From NCBI GenBank assembly GCA_905182175.1, contig CAJJAT010000027.1:1-64000 (forward strand): a stretch of DNA of 64,000 bases. Reading direction: 5' to 3'. Each line of letters opens with the position of its first letter. Within the stretch, counting starts at the first letter, position 1. A program made the translations under genes and the position numbers. Positions 1 to 8,071 of this stretch are shown here, in pieces. Source of the DNA: Flavobacteriales bacterium UBA1494. Its GTDB lineage: Bacteria; Bacteroidota; Bacteroidia; Flavobacteriales_E; Vicingaceae. The notes beneath the pieces are model-generated. The model had not been told where the DNA came from. It did not search any database and saw nothing but the letters and a program-made list of their open reading frames with translations.

Positions 1-481
1 ATTGCTGGTACAAAGCTGTTCCTTTGGTTTTCCAAGCAATCATTTCATCGCTTACCTCTTTTATCTTCTTGGCAGGGTTGCCCACAATTAAACTTCGCTT
101 TTCAAAAACTGCTTTCGATTTTACAAAAGTCAACGCTCCAATAATGCACTCGTCGCCTATAACGGCTTCGTCCATTACCACAGCATTCATGCCTACCAAT
201 ACATTTTTACCAATATGTGCCCCATGTATAATGGCTCCGTGACCAATGTGAGCACCTTCTTTTAAGGTAATGGTTATTCCCGGAAACATGTGAATGGTGC
301 AATTCTCCTGCACATTACAACCGTCTTCTATTACTATCCCTCCCCAATCACCACGAATTGCAGCACCTGGACCTACGTATACGTTTTTGCCAATGATAAC
401 ATTGCCTGTTACCGTTGCATTTGGGTGAACAAACGAACTTGGATGAACTACTGGGATGAAACCTTTGAAACTGTATATCAA
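1..481 (-). CDS. paaY: PaaY-like hexapeptide-repeat thioesterase / gamma-carbonic-anhydrase fold protein (3' end beyond window)
   Basis: The minus-strand frame runs off the left edge with about 160 residues visible. It shows the left-handed beta-helix hexapeptide pattern: isoleucine- and valine-spaced turns such as VIIGKNVYVGPG, then RGDWG, then IGHGAIIHG, then LVGMNAVVMD. The His residues in the turns HIGHGAIIHGAHIG are the metal ligands of the gamma-CA fold. The segment IVGNPAKKIKEVSDEMIAWK resembles the C-terminal helix of PaaY. PaaY is a thioesterase that clears dead-end CoA esters in phenylacetate catabolism, and the paaZ, paaJ and paaI genes downstream support that role. No ATG precedes the conserved start, so I use TTG at 481 (Leu/Met-Ile-Tyr-Ser-Phe-Lys-Gly). 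A general gamma-CA-like acyltransferase is the alternative. Confidence 0.85.
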   Translation of the reverse strand, partial: MIYSFKGFIPVVHPSSFVHPNATVTGNVIIGKNVYVGPGAAIRGDWGGIVIEDGCNVQENCTIHMFPGITITLKEGAHIGHGAIIHGAHIGKNVLVGMNAVVMDEAVIGDECIIGALTFVKSKAVFEKRSLIVGNPAKKIKEVSDEMIAWKTKGTALYQQ

Positions 482-640
482 ATTTTTAATTTTTAATTGT
501 GAGTTGGTGATTTTTAGTTTTAAGTGTCAGTTTTTAAATTTTAATTACGAGTTGGTGATTCTGAATTTTTAATTGTGAGTTATTAATTTTTAATTGCAGG
601 GTTTTAATTACGAGTTGTTAATTATGGATTAGATACAAAA
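482..640. repeat. Degenerate TTTTTAATTGTGAGTT / TTAATTACGAGTT repeats
   Basis: This spacer upstream of the paaY-like gene is built from imperfect copies of a roughly 25-35 base A+T unit. The copies read TTTTTAATTGTGAGTTGGTGA, TTTTAATTACGAGTTGGTGA, TTTTTAATTGTGAGTTATTAA and TTTTAATTACGAGTTGTTAA. Shorter relatives (AATTACGAATTACTAAT) occur before paaZ and downstream of paaJ. The array lacks the spacers of a CRISPR and codes for nothing. It may also hold the promoter of the paaY-like gene, but no convincing TAnnTTTG box stands out. Confidence 0.6.
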
Positions 641-665
641 AAACATTCTTGCCTGATTAGTAAAA

Positions 666-1034
666 TTAAGAATCCTGATTAGCTTCCATATTTTTTTGAA
701 TGGAGGCCATTATTCGGAGTAGCTCTTCAACTTGCTCTAAATATTCATTGGTTTCCCGGTCTGTAAATATCTCTGCGTCACCCAATAGTCTAATCCAATA
801 GTGGGTTTCTCTAGCCTTCTTGTAAGAAATCGAAATTTTCTTCCTAAAATTCTTACTTGAGTGTCCTCCAATGGCCTCTTCTATGTTAGACCCAATTGCC
901 GTTGCAGAGCGCATCAACTTTTTGCTAATCACAGAATCATTTGACTTCCTTTGAAGCAAAAAACACCTTTTCACCATAGTCAAAGCAAAAGCGTAACTTT
1001 TATCTCTTAGTGGATTTTCTTTTTCCTGATCCAT
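666..1034 (-). CDS. Four-helix bundle protein (23S rRNA intervening-sequence / S23 family)
   Basis: The 122-residue protein has the family pattern: an N-terminal DKSYAFALTMVKRC helix, the hallmark LMRSATAIGSNIEEAIGG, then FRKKISISYKKARETHYWIRLL, and a final amphipathic helix EYLEQVEELLRIMASIQK. Members form pentameric four-helix bundles. They are found inside 23S rRNA intervening sequences and, very commonly in Bacteroidota, as free-standing genes of unknown function. No rRNA lies nearby. The gene sits between the crotonase and the paaY-like gene, on the same strand but 64 bases from the crotonase, so it may simply be an insertion in the catabolic cluster. A decayed relative lies at 10081-10504. 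Confidence 0.85.
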   Translation of the reverse strand: MDQEKENPLRDKSYAFALTMVKRCFLLQRKSNDSVISKKLMRSATAIGSNIEEAIGGHSSKNFRKKISISYKKARETHYWIRLLGDAEIFTDRETNEYLEQVEELLRIMASIQKNMEANQDS

Positions 1035-1098
1035 AGCTATTCATTAAAGATTTATCGTAAGTGTTTCGTCTTTAGTAATTATAAAATTATTGAATGAT

Positions 1099-1851
1099 TT
1101 AAGCATATCCCTTCAACACCTCTTTTGTGTATTCACTCAACACTAGCTTGCCACTCATAGCGGCTCTCTCTGCTAGCAAAACATCCCAATTTTCACAACC
1201 TTCCCAAAATACTTTTTTCAGCATGCTTTGGGCTTCAGGATTTTTAGATAGGAGATAATCCACTAAATCTTGAACTCCTTGATCCAAGGCATCAATGTCT
1301 TCAAAAACATCGGCGTACAACCCTTTTTCCATTGCCCAACTAGCCGGGTAAAAATGATCCGCATTAATCGTCATTTGACTCATAGCCGAAATACCAACTT
1401 TACGCTCAACTGCAGGTCCAACCACAAATGGTCCAATACCTACATTTAATTCAGAAAGCTTTGTAGATGCAAACTTTGTTGCCATGCAATAATCAACTGC
1501 AGCTGCAACTCCTACTCCACCACCGACGACTTTTCCTTGTACTCTCCCAATAATAAACTTCGGACATTTTCTACAAGCATTAATCACATTTGCAAAACCT
1601 GAGAAGAATTTCTGTCCAGTTGCTAAATCGTTAATGCCAATCAACTCAGTAAAGCTTGCTCCAGAGCAAAACGTTCGATCGCCTCCACTTCTTAAAACAA
1701 TTAGTTTCACTTCTTCATCTTCCCCTGCTTCAGTAATTGTTTGAGCTAGTTTGCTCAAAATATCACTGGGTAGTGAGTTGTGCTTTGCGTGGAAAAATTC
1801 TATCGTTGCTAGGCCGTTTTCGGCTTTTGTTATGTTTACGTATGGTTCCAT
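1099..1851 (-). CDS. Enoyl-CoA hydratase/isomerase (crotonase) family protein of the phenylacetate cluster
   Basis: The 250-residue protein has a crotonase fold. An oxyanion-hole loop FCSGASFTEL lies near residues 61-70, and the second backbone-NH glycine run GKVVGGGVGVAAAVDY near 106-121. A Glu at about 134 (SELNVGIG) takes the place of one catalytic acid, while the second acid is not obvious because that loop reads GPFVVGPAVERK. It lies directly downstream of paaZ and so probably acts as the PaaF- or PaaG-type hydratase/isomerase on ring-opened or oxepin CoA intermediates. The sequence alone does not decide between PaaF and PaaG, so I give no symbol. The ATG at 1851 is the first in frame and gives the usual N-terminus. 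Confidence 0.85.
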   Translation of the reverse strand: MEPYVNITKAENGLATIEFFHAKHNSLPSDILSKLAQTITEAGEDEEVKLIVLRSGGDRTFCSGASFTELIGINDLATGQKFFSGFANVINACRKCPKFIIGRVQGKVVGGGVGVAAAVDYCMATKFASTKLSELNVGIGPFVVGPAVERKVGISAMSQMTINADHFYPASWAMEKGLYADVFEDIDALDQGVQDLVDYLLSKNPEAQSMLKKVFWEGCENWDVLLAERAAMSGKLVLSEYTKEVLKGYA

Positions 1852-1879
1852 TATATGAATTACTAATTTGTTAATTAAG

Positions 1880-1976
1880 GAAAGTACCCTGAGTGCTTTA
1901 TTAGTTCCCTTCGATACATTATCGGTTTTACCGAAAACACTCAGTGGCCAAATAAAGTGTATCGAAGGGTACTTTC
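1880..1976. repeat. Nested inverted-repeat element between paaZ and the crotonase gene
   Basis: Three nested arms are visible: GAAAGTACCC (1880-1889) with GGGTACTTTC (1967-1976); CTGAGTG (1889-1895) with CACTCAG (1939-1945); and CCCTTCGATACA (1907-1918) with TGTATCGAAGGG (1958-1969). A small inner hairpin TCGGTTTTACCGA lies at 1922-1934. The CTTCGA and CACTCAG words match the dispersed CTTCGACT...CTCAG repeats elsewhere in the window, so this looks like two such units facing each other, as in REP/BIME elements. It lies inside an otherwise co-directional pair of genes and could fold in the mRNA and lower downstream expression. Confidence 0.75.
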
Positions 1977-1978
1977 AA

Positions 1979-4468
1979 TTACAAAATTCCAAATTGCTTA
2001 AAATGATGATTAAAATGCTTTCTGTTCATCAAGTCCCAAAGGTCTTTGTCTAGCGCTCCAAAAACGGCGTTATTTGACTTTGCTTCAGGATTTTCCTTGT
2101 AATACAATTCAAAATCATCGAATGCTTCTAAGAATTGTTTTTTCGATTCAGCTAAGCTCTCGCATCCTAAATCAGCAAGTACGCCATCTTCTAAAACAGG
2201 TGTTTTACTGTTCTTTGGAAATGGATAGTAATTGTACAAACTATCTGTGTATTTTTCTAAATGTTCTTCAGGCGTAGCGATGTCCAATTTAATTTTATTT
2301 ACTGCTGACTCTAAGCCATGAGTTAAATGCTCTACCATGTGCTGCGGTGTCATTATTCCCCAATTCGCTGTTGATTGTTCGGTCAACTTGTCCAAATAAC
2401 CTGCTACATTTTTACGATTAATATCTGTGAATGGAGACTTCTTCGCCACCATGGTCAATACTGTTGCAATTGCTACTTTTTCATCATCTTGATCAAAAAC
2501 CTCAACAAACCATTTTACAACACCGGATGGAAATTGTTGACCGCGAACATCTTTATCCCGTTTTTCCTGACAAGTTAGACGAACATAAATGGTATCGCCA
2601 TGGTAAATTGGACGCATAAAACGGCAGGTATCTAAACCGTAATTTGCAGCAACTGGTCCTTTGTTTGGATAAACAAATAAACCTGCGGCAGCGGAGAGGA
2701 TGAAATACCCATGAGCAGCTCGCTTATCAAAAATAGTATGGTTTAAAGAGGTGATGTCTGTATGCGCATAAAAGTGATCCCAAGAGAGGTTTGCAAAGTT
2801 TGCAATCTCCGAATCCATCATTGTTCTTCGGTGCGTCTTTAATGACATTCCTGCTTCTATGTCTTCAAAATGGTATTTAAAAGGATGCTCCGGAGTATCT
2901 TTATATTCTGCTCCAGGCTGATAAACACCTGTAATTTCTGTTATTGTTGTTGGCGAACCCTGAATAGCGCAACGTTGCATATAATGCTTTACACCGCGCA
3001 TTCCGCCCATTTCTTCTCCGCCCCCTGCTCTACCAGGACCACCGTGTGTCAAGGTTGGTAATGGAGAACCATGACCTGTACTTTGAACAGCAGAATCTTG
3101 ATTCAAGATTAGTATTCTTCCATGATGTGTTGCTGCTTCAACTGTAAATTCAGTTGCAATTTTGTCATCTCCAGTAACAATGGAAGCAACTAACGACCCC
3201 ATTCCTAAATGCGAAAGCTCAACCGCTTCTGCCGTTGTAGAATACGGCATAATAGTACTAACCGGTCCAAATGCCTCAACGTTATGAACTGCCCTATTTT
3301 TGAATGGCTCTTTCTCCAACAATAAGATTGGACTTAAAAATGCACCTTTTGATGCATCCGCTCCATTCACCTCAACTTGATCCAAACTACCGTAAACAAT
3401 CTCAGCAGTTTGATTCAACTCTGCTACTCTTTCTTTCACTTCTTGAACTTGGTCTTTGCTTACCAAAGCTCCCATTCTTGTTGCCTTCAAAGAAGGATCA
3501 CCAATGTTAGTTCTTCCTAATTCTTTGCCCAATGCAATTTGAACATCTTCAACATAATTTTCCGGTACCATTATTCTTCGAATGGCAGTACATTTCTGAC
3601 CACACTTTACCGTCATTTCTGCTTTTACGCCTTTAATAAACAACTTGAATTCTGGTGTTCCAGGAGCAGCATCCAATCCTAAAACTGAACAATTCAATGA
3701 ATCTGCCTCCATGTTAAAAGGCACCGATTCATTAATAATTCGCGGATTTGCTTTTAGCATTCTACCTGTAGTTGCAGAACCTGTAAAAGTCACCACATCT
3801 TGAGATTCTACATGATCTAAAATAGTTCTTGCCGAACCACAAATCAGTTGTAATGCACCCTCAGGCAATATTTTAGAAGCGATTATTTCCTTTACTACAG
3901 CTTCCGTTAAAAAGGAAGTGTTTGTCGCTGGCTTTACAACTGCAGGAACTCCGGCCATCCAGTTTACTGCACACTTTTCTAACATTCCCCAAACCGGAAA
4001 GTTGAATGCATTGATGTGAACTGCAACGCCTCTTTTGGGAACCAATATGTGATGTCCCATAAATTTACCTCCTCTTGAAAGGTCTATACCATCTCCTTCA
4101 ACATGAAATGGTTTATTTGGAAATTCTTTCCTCAAGGATGCGTTGGCAAATAAGTTCCCAAAACCGCCTTCTATATCAATCCAAGAATCAACCTTCGTTG
4201 CTCCAGTTTTATACGATACTTCGTAAAACTTCGCTTTGTGTTTCATTAAGTGAAGTCCCAACTTCTTCAACATCATTCCTCTTTCCTGAAAGGTCATTTT
4301 TCGTAACGCCGGGTTTCCTACCCTCCTTCCGTATTCAAGGATGTCATTAAAATCGAATCCTTTTGTAGTTGCTACTGCTACTTCTTCGCCGTTTACTGCG
4401 TTAATTAACGGAATACCATCACCATCTCCGGTTACCCAATTGCCTTGTATGTAGTTTTCTAATTTCAT
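1979..4468 (-). CDS. paaZ: PaaZ: oxepin-CoA hydrolase / 3-oxo-5,6-dehydrosuberyl-CoA semialdehyde dehydrogenase with extra C-terminal DinB/DUF1569-like domain
   Basis: At 829 residues it is longer than the usual ~680. Residues 1-520 form the NADP-dependent aldehyde dehydrogenase: substrate-pocket N156, VVKP with K179, FNMEADS with E254 and GQKCTAIRR with the nucleophile C293. Residues ~530-675 form the MaoC-type hydratase with LSWDHFYAHTD, giving the D564/H569 dyad that opens the oxepin ring. Residues ~685-829 are an added domain starting WGIMTPQHMVEHL and ending HFNHHFKQFGIL. Its spaced histidines (H710, H714, H818, H821, H822) resemble the metal site of DinB/DUF1569 four-helix proteins. All catalytic residues of the two standard domains are kept. 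The domain's role is unknown. The ATG at 4468 matches the PaaZ N-terminus. Confidence 0.93.
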   Translation of the reverse strand: MKLENYIQGNWVTGDGDGIPLINAVNGEEVAVATTKGFDFNDILEYGRRVGNPALRKMTFQERGMMLKKLGLHLMKHKAKFYEVSYKTGATKVDSWIDIEGGFGNLFANASLRKEFPNKPFHVEGDGIDLSRGGKFMGHHILVPKRGVAVHINAFNFPVWGMLEKCAVNWMAGVPAVVKPATNTSFLTEAVVKEIIASKILPEGALQLICGSARTILDHVESQDVVTFTGSATTGRMLKANPRIINESVPFNMEADSLNCSVLGLDAAPGTPEFKLFIKGVKAEMTVKCGQKCTAIRRIMVPENYVEDVQIALGKELGRTNIGDPSLKATRMGALVSKDQVQEVKERVAELNQTAEIVYGSLDQVEVNGADASKGAFLSPILLLEKEPFKNRAVHNVEAFGPVSTIMPYSTTAEAVELSHLGMGSLVASIVTGDDKIATEFTVEAATHHGRILILNQDSAVQSTGHGSPLPTLTHGGPGRAGGGEEMGGMRGVKHYMQRCAIQGSPTTITEITGVYQPGAEYKDTPEHPFKYHFEDIEAGMSLKTHRRTMMDSEIANFANLSWDHFYAHTDITSLNHTIFDKRAAHGYFILSAAAGLFVYPNKGPVAANYGLDTCRFMRPIYHGDTIYVRLTCQEKRDKDVRGQQFPSGVVKWFVEVFDQDDEKVAIATVLTMVAKKSPFTDINRKNVAGYLDKLTEQSTANWGIMTPQHMVEHLTHGLESAVNKIKLDIATPEEHLEKYTDSLYNYYPFPKNSKTPVLEDGVLADLGCESLAESKKQFLEAFDDFELYYKENPEAKSNNAVFGALDKDLWDLMNRKHFNHHFKQFGIL

Positions 4469-4510
4469 CTTTTTGAATTACGAATTACTGATTACGAATT
4501 ACTAATCCCA
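4469..4510. repeat. AATTACGAATTACTGATTACGAATTACTAAT repeat before paaZ
   Basis: Immediately upstream of the paaZ start codon the plus strand reads two near-identical copies, AATTACGAATTACT and GATTACGAATTACT. The same word family occurs at 482-640, at 1857-1877, and in the spacer 6430-6550. It is simple A+T-rich repetitive DNA and has no coding sense. Confidence 0.5.
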
Positions 4511-4591
4511 AGAGAAAGCATTTCATTTAATCGAACTTCTAAATTAACCTATTTTGAATGGTTGGAAAAGAAAACTAGAAGAGTTTATTGT

Positions 4592-5263
4592 TTAAAAATC
4601 AAGTTGAGATAATTTGCTTTCAATATCTATAAAATCTAGGTTTTGATTTATTTTTTCAAAATTATTTTTCGAAACAGAACGGTCGATCTTTCCCGCTTTC
4701 AAAAAATGAATTTGATCACAAATTTCAGTTAAAGAAGAGAGTATGTGAGAGGAAATAAGAATTGTTTTTCCTGCTGCCTTGATTTTTTGAAGGATGTGAT
4801 TAATCATTAAATTACTTTCAAAATCTACTCCACTGAATGGTTCGTCGAGAATAAAGAATTGATTCTTTTGCATTAAAAGAGCAGTTAAAGCCAATTTCTT
4901 TTTCATTCCTGTAGAGAACGTTGAAGCATAACTAGACAATGGTAAATCAAAGATATTCGACTTATTGCAATCAAACTCTTCCACCTTTCGTGCCTTGCAC
5001 ATAAAGATCAAATACTCTTGTGCCGTCATTTTTGATAGGTATTCAGGATTACTCAACAGCAAACCAATTGGCAGACATTCTTTTTCGACCAAGACTTCCC
5101 CTTCGCATTGTTCAATTCCGGCAATTGAACGAAACATCGTTGTTTTTCCCGCTCCGTTAGCACCCACTAAGCCAACAATGCTGCCTTTAGGAATTTTCAT
5201 TGATATTCCGGAGAGCACCTCCAACTTCCCGAATGACTTTCTGATGTCTTTTAATTCTATCAT
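4592..5263 (-). CDS. ABC transporter ATP-binding protein
   Basis: The 223-residue protein has a full nucleotide-binding domain: Walker A GANGAGKT (34-41), a degenerate signature FSTGMKKKL (about 116-124) of the kind found in ABC-2/drug-efflux ATPases, Walker B FFILDEPF with E141, and the switch histidine in ISSHI (H173). The start overlaps the stop of the upstream gene by four bases (ATGA), so the two proteins are translationally coupled and should form one transporter. The location between paaZ and paaJ suggests, but does not prove, a link to aromatic-acid metabolism. Nothing in the sequence shows the cargo. Confidence 0.88.
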   Translation of the reverse strand: MIELKDIRKSFGKLEVLSGISMKIPKGSIVGLVGANGAGKTTMFRSIAGIEQCEGEVLVEKECLPIGLLLSNPEYLSKMTAQEYLIFMCKARKVEEFDCNKSNIFDLPLSSYASTFSTGMKKKLALTALLMQKNQFFILDEPFSGVDFESNLMINHILQKIKAAGKTILISSHILSSLTEICDQIHFLKAGKIDRSVSKNNFEKINQNLDFIDIESKLSQLDF

Positions 5264-6180
5264 TGTGTAATCGGGTTTATTTGTCGAACGGCTTTTCCAT
5301 AATAGTAAGGGATAATTAAAAGCAGTAATGGCGGAAATAAAAATAACAAGGGCAATAAAATTCCTTGAATTACTTCTGTACTTCTAGGAAAGTGTGCATA
5401 TTTCAAAACTACATTTGCTAAGAGAAATAAAATAGTTAAGACTACTGCTAACAATTGAATAAAAGCTCCTTCAGGAAAGAAAGTGAACAACGAGACGAAT
5501 ATAGGAGAAACACTCAATATCAGATTTACAATACCTCGCTTTAATTTTTGAGAGAGCATTTTCTTGGCTCCTTCACGATATACCCAAACGTAATAATCGG
5601 GTTCTATAGTGGAATAAAAATGAGCATTAGTCAATCCCAAAAGTAGAATCGAGAAAATTCCCAAATTCATATTGCCTACCGACACCGCTATTATAGCTAA
5701 GCCATATGCTATCGGGTAAACCAGAATGGCTTTTCGAAATCCACTACTAAACTCAAAAGGGTGATTTGAAAAAGGCGTTTTGAATGAAAAACTGATGCTA
5801 TTATTGAATTCAATGTTCGCTGTTCCTAGCATGAATAACAAAAGTATCACGGTAAATAAAAACTCGAAATGTATCGTCAAAAAGAATAAGAAAGGCAGAC
5901 AAACTATCAAATTCTCATAATTTCGCAATGCCTTAAATTCTCTTAGCGAAAGTGACAGTTTGAGAAATTCTCTGTTTTTAAGATTCGAAAGGGTAAACAG
6001 AAGATTGACCGCTAAAATCAGATAGATGTAACAAGCGTATTCTGGTAGTTGACTAAAAAGTAAAATCGATAAGCCAACAAATAATATCCCAAGTATAGAC
6101 AGCCCAAAAATTGGATGAATTCCAAATTCTTGCAAATGCCTTGCAACTCTCCTGCCTTGAATTTTAAAGTAATACTTCAT
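5260..6180 (-). CDS. Polytopic membrane protein, probable permease partner of the adjacent ABC ATPase
   Basis: The 306-residue protein is strongly hydrophobic with about seven or eight predicted membrane segments, for example around residues 22-50, 53-66, 95-122, 150-185, 208-225, 230-255 and 270-292. The N-terminus MKYYFKIQGRRVARHLQEFG is a basic amphipathic stretch. I cannot assign it to a named family. Its stop overlaps the start of the ATPase by four bases, the typical arrangement of an ABC permease and its ATPase. A paralogous function such as a membrane-bound regulator is possible. Confidence 0.65.
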   Translation of the reverse strand: MKYYFKIQGRRVARHLQEFGIHPIFGLSILGILFVGLSILLFSQLPEYACYIYLILAVNLLFTLSNLKNREFLKLSLSLREFKALRNYENLIVCLPFLFFLTIHFEFLFTVILLLFMLGTANIEFNNSISFSFKTPFSNHPFEFSSGFRKAILVYPIAYGLAIIAVSVGNMNLGIFSILLLGLTNAHFYSTIEPDYYVWVYREGAKKMLSQKLKRGIVNLILSVSPIFVSLFTFFPEGAFIQLLAVVLTILFLLANVVLKYAHFPRSTEVIQGILLPLLFLFPPLLLLIIPYYYGKAVRQINPITQ

Positions 6181-6548
6181 TAATTAATTGCAAATAAAAA
6201 GGTTTACTCTTTTATACCACTGTAATTATGATGGAAGGTTAAAATGAGAATTAAAGCTTTACACCATAATTGTTGGGAAACATGAATCCATTCTCATCTA
6301 TACCATAGTTTATTTAAAAACAACGAAACAGTATTCGCAATTTAATTATTTGAAATTATTGCTTTATGTGAACCAGATCATTTCCCTTTAATCTGCACAA
6401 AATCAAACCATTAAATTACGTGAGGTACGGCGAACATTCGCAATTAAGAGATTCGTAATTAAAATCAACCAGATTGCTAAGTACTTCGAAATAAGGTTAA
6501 GCCAATTTTTTATTCGTGGTTTAAATATTTGAGATTCGTAATTCCGAA
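6181..6548. other. Non-coding spacer with AATTACG-type words
   Basis: This 368-base gap has no plausible gene on either strand. It holds a pair of related words, GCGAACATTCGCAATTA near 6430 and GATTCGTAATTAAAATC near 6450, and a third, GAGATTCGTAATTCCGAATTAC, which runs into the end of paaJ. GCGAACATTCGC is a short palindrome (6430-6441). I saw no T-rich terminator hairpin after paaJ. Confidence 0.5.
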
Positions 6549-7757
6549 TTACACCCTTTCAATAATTGTAGCATACCCTTGCCCTACGCCAACGCACATA
6601 GCAGCCAAAGCATACCGTTTTCCAGTTTTTTGAAGTTCTAATGCAGCTGTATGAAGAATACGCGTTCCTGTTACACCTAATGGATGACCAATGGCAATTG
6701 CTCCACCATTTGGATTAATTCTAGCATCGTCGTCTGCCAACCCCAATTCTCTTGTGCAAGCCAATGCTTGCGCTGAAAAGGCTTCGTTAAATTCAAGTAT
6801 ATCCATATCATCAAGCGTTAAACCGGCTCTTTTCAAAGCCAATTTAGTTGCTCCAACAGGACCAATTCCCATTACTCTTGGCTCAACACCAACAACAGCA
6901 GAACTTACAATTCTTGCCATCGGTTTAAGGTTGTATTTTTTAACTGCATCTTCAGATGCAATGATAGTTGCTGCGGCTCCATCGTTCAAACCTGAAGCAT
7001 TTCCTGCTGTAACAGTTCCGCCTTCTTTTCTAAAAGCTGGTATAAGTTTAGATAACCCTTCAACTGTTGTTCCTGCTCTTATAAATTCGTCTTTATCAAA
7101 AATGATTGGATCTTTCTTTCGTTGTGGAATTTCTACCTGAATTATTTCTTCAGCTAGTCTTCCATTCTGCTGCGCAGCAGCTGCCTTTTGTTGAGACCAT
7201 GCAGCAAACTTATCCTGATCTTCTCTACTAATAGCAAAACGATCCACTAAATTCTCAGCAGTTTCGCCCATGGCATCAGTTCCATAAAGATCTTTCATTT
7301 TTAAATTCACAAACCTCCATCCAAAACTAGAGTCGTGCATTTGTGCATCTCTACCAAACGGAGTTGATGTTTTTGAAATTACCCAAGGCCCACGAGTCAT
7401 GTTTTCAACTCCACCAGCAATAAATACATCGCCTTCACCCGCCTTAATTGCTCTGTTCGCATGAACAATAGCAGACATTCCGGATGAACACAATCTGTTC
7501 ACTGTCTCTCCCGGAACTGACCATGGCAATCCTGCCAACAAAGAACACATTCTTGCAACATTCCGATTGTCTTCTCCTGCTTGGTTCGCATTTCCCAAAA
7601 TCACATCGTCGTATGCTCCAGCAGGAATAGTTGGATTTCTTTTCACCAACTCTCTTATCACTAAAGCACCTAAATCATCTGTTCTTACTGGAGATAGTGT
7701 ACCTGTAAATCTACCTATTGGAGTTCTTATTCCGTCAATTATATATGCTTCTTTCAT
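6549..7757 (-). CDS. paaJ: 3-oxoadipyl-CoA/3-oxo-5,6-dehydrosuberyl-CoA thiolase (acetyl-CoA C-acyltransferase)
   Basis: The 402-residue protein has the full thiolase set: nucleophile C90 in NRLCSSGMSA, H358 in GHPLG, and C388 in AMCVGVGQG. The start MKEAYIIDGIRTPIGR, the segment GNANQAGEDNRNVARM and the stretch IGWRFVN-like (FGWRFVNLKMKDLYGTD) follow PaaJ/PcaF rather than the general PhaA/FadA thiolases. The enzyme cleaves the last beta-keto CoA intermediates of phenylacetate degradation to acetyl-CoA and succinyl-CoA. It is on the same strand as paaZ but separated from it by the ABC pair and a 368-base spacer, so it may have its own promoter. The ATG at 7757 fits the family. Confidence 0.93.
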   Translation of the reverse strand: MKEAYIIDGIRTPIGRFTGTLSPVRTDDLGALVIRELVKRNPTIPAGAYDDVILGNANQAGEDNRNVARMCSLLAGLPWSVPGETVNRLCSSGMSAIVHANRAIKAGEGDVFIAGGVENMTRGPWVISKTSTPFGRDAQMHDSSFGWRFVNLKMKDLYGTDAMGETAENLVDRFAISREDQDKFAAWSQQKAAAAQQNGRLAEEIIQVEIPQRKKDPIIFDKDEFIRAGTTVEGLSKLIPAFRKEGGTVTAGNASGLNDGAAATIIASEDAVKKYNLKPMARIVSSAVVGVEPRVMGIGPVGATKLALKRAGLTLDDMDILEFNEAFSAQALACTRELGLADDDARINPNGGAIAIGHPLGVTGTRILHTAALELQKTGKRYALAAMCVGVGQGYATIIERV

Positions 7758-7789
7758 GTGGTATTTTTCGAATGTTAAAGTTAGGAATA

Positions 7790-7975
7790 ATGCCTAGAAT
7801 GTATTAATTCGTGCATGGCTAGAATAAAAAATGATTTTAATTTAAAATCAAAGACTTCATTCCATTTTAGAGCATTTTAAAACCTAGTCATTTAAACAAC
7901 CTAATACTAAAGCCTAAAATCTCCATCATATAAAACTCATTCAAGCCATTTTAATATTCTAGGCATCTACAGGAA
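7790..7975. repeat. Degenerate CATTTTA / ATTCTAGGCAT spacer repeat
   Basis: Between the relic phosphatase gene and paaJ the plus strand is made of loosely repeated pieces such as CCTAGAATG, CCATTTTAGAGCATTTTAAAACCTAGTCATTTAAA and GCCATTTTAATATTCTAGGCAT. Words of the same kind recur at 10505-10614. Copies are 18-25 bases and diverged. No coding sense is seen. Confidence 0.45.
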
Positions 7976-8071
7976 CAGAACTGCTCTGAATTCTGCTCTA
8001 ACTCCAAATCTATCTCGACCAAAGTTTATATGAAGCGTACCAAAGTAAACAGTCTAGACAACTCCATTTGC

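Noticed and set aside
666-1034. An rRNA intervening sequence, because the encoded protein is of the IVS/S23 type
   Set aside because: No 23S rRNA sequence flanks it; free-standing genes of this family are common.
6691-7140. Long plus-strand open frame opposite paaJ
   Set aside because: It is antisense to a well-conserved thiolase and its codons are the complement of that gene.
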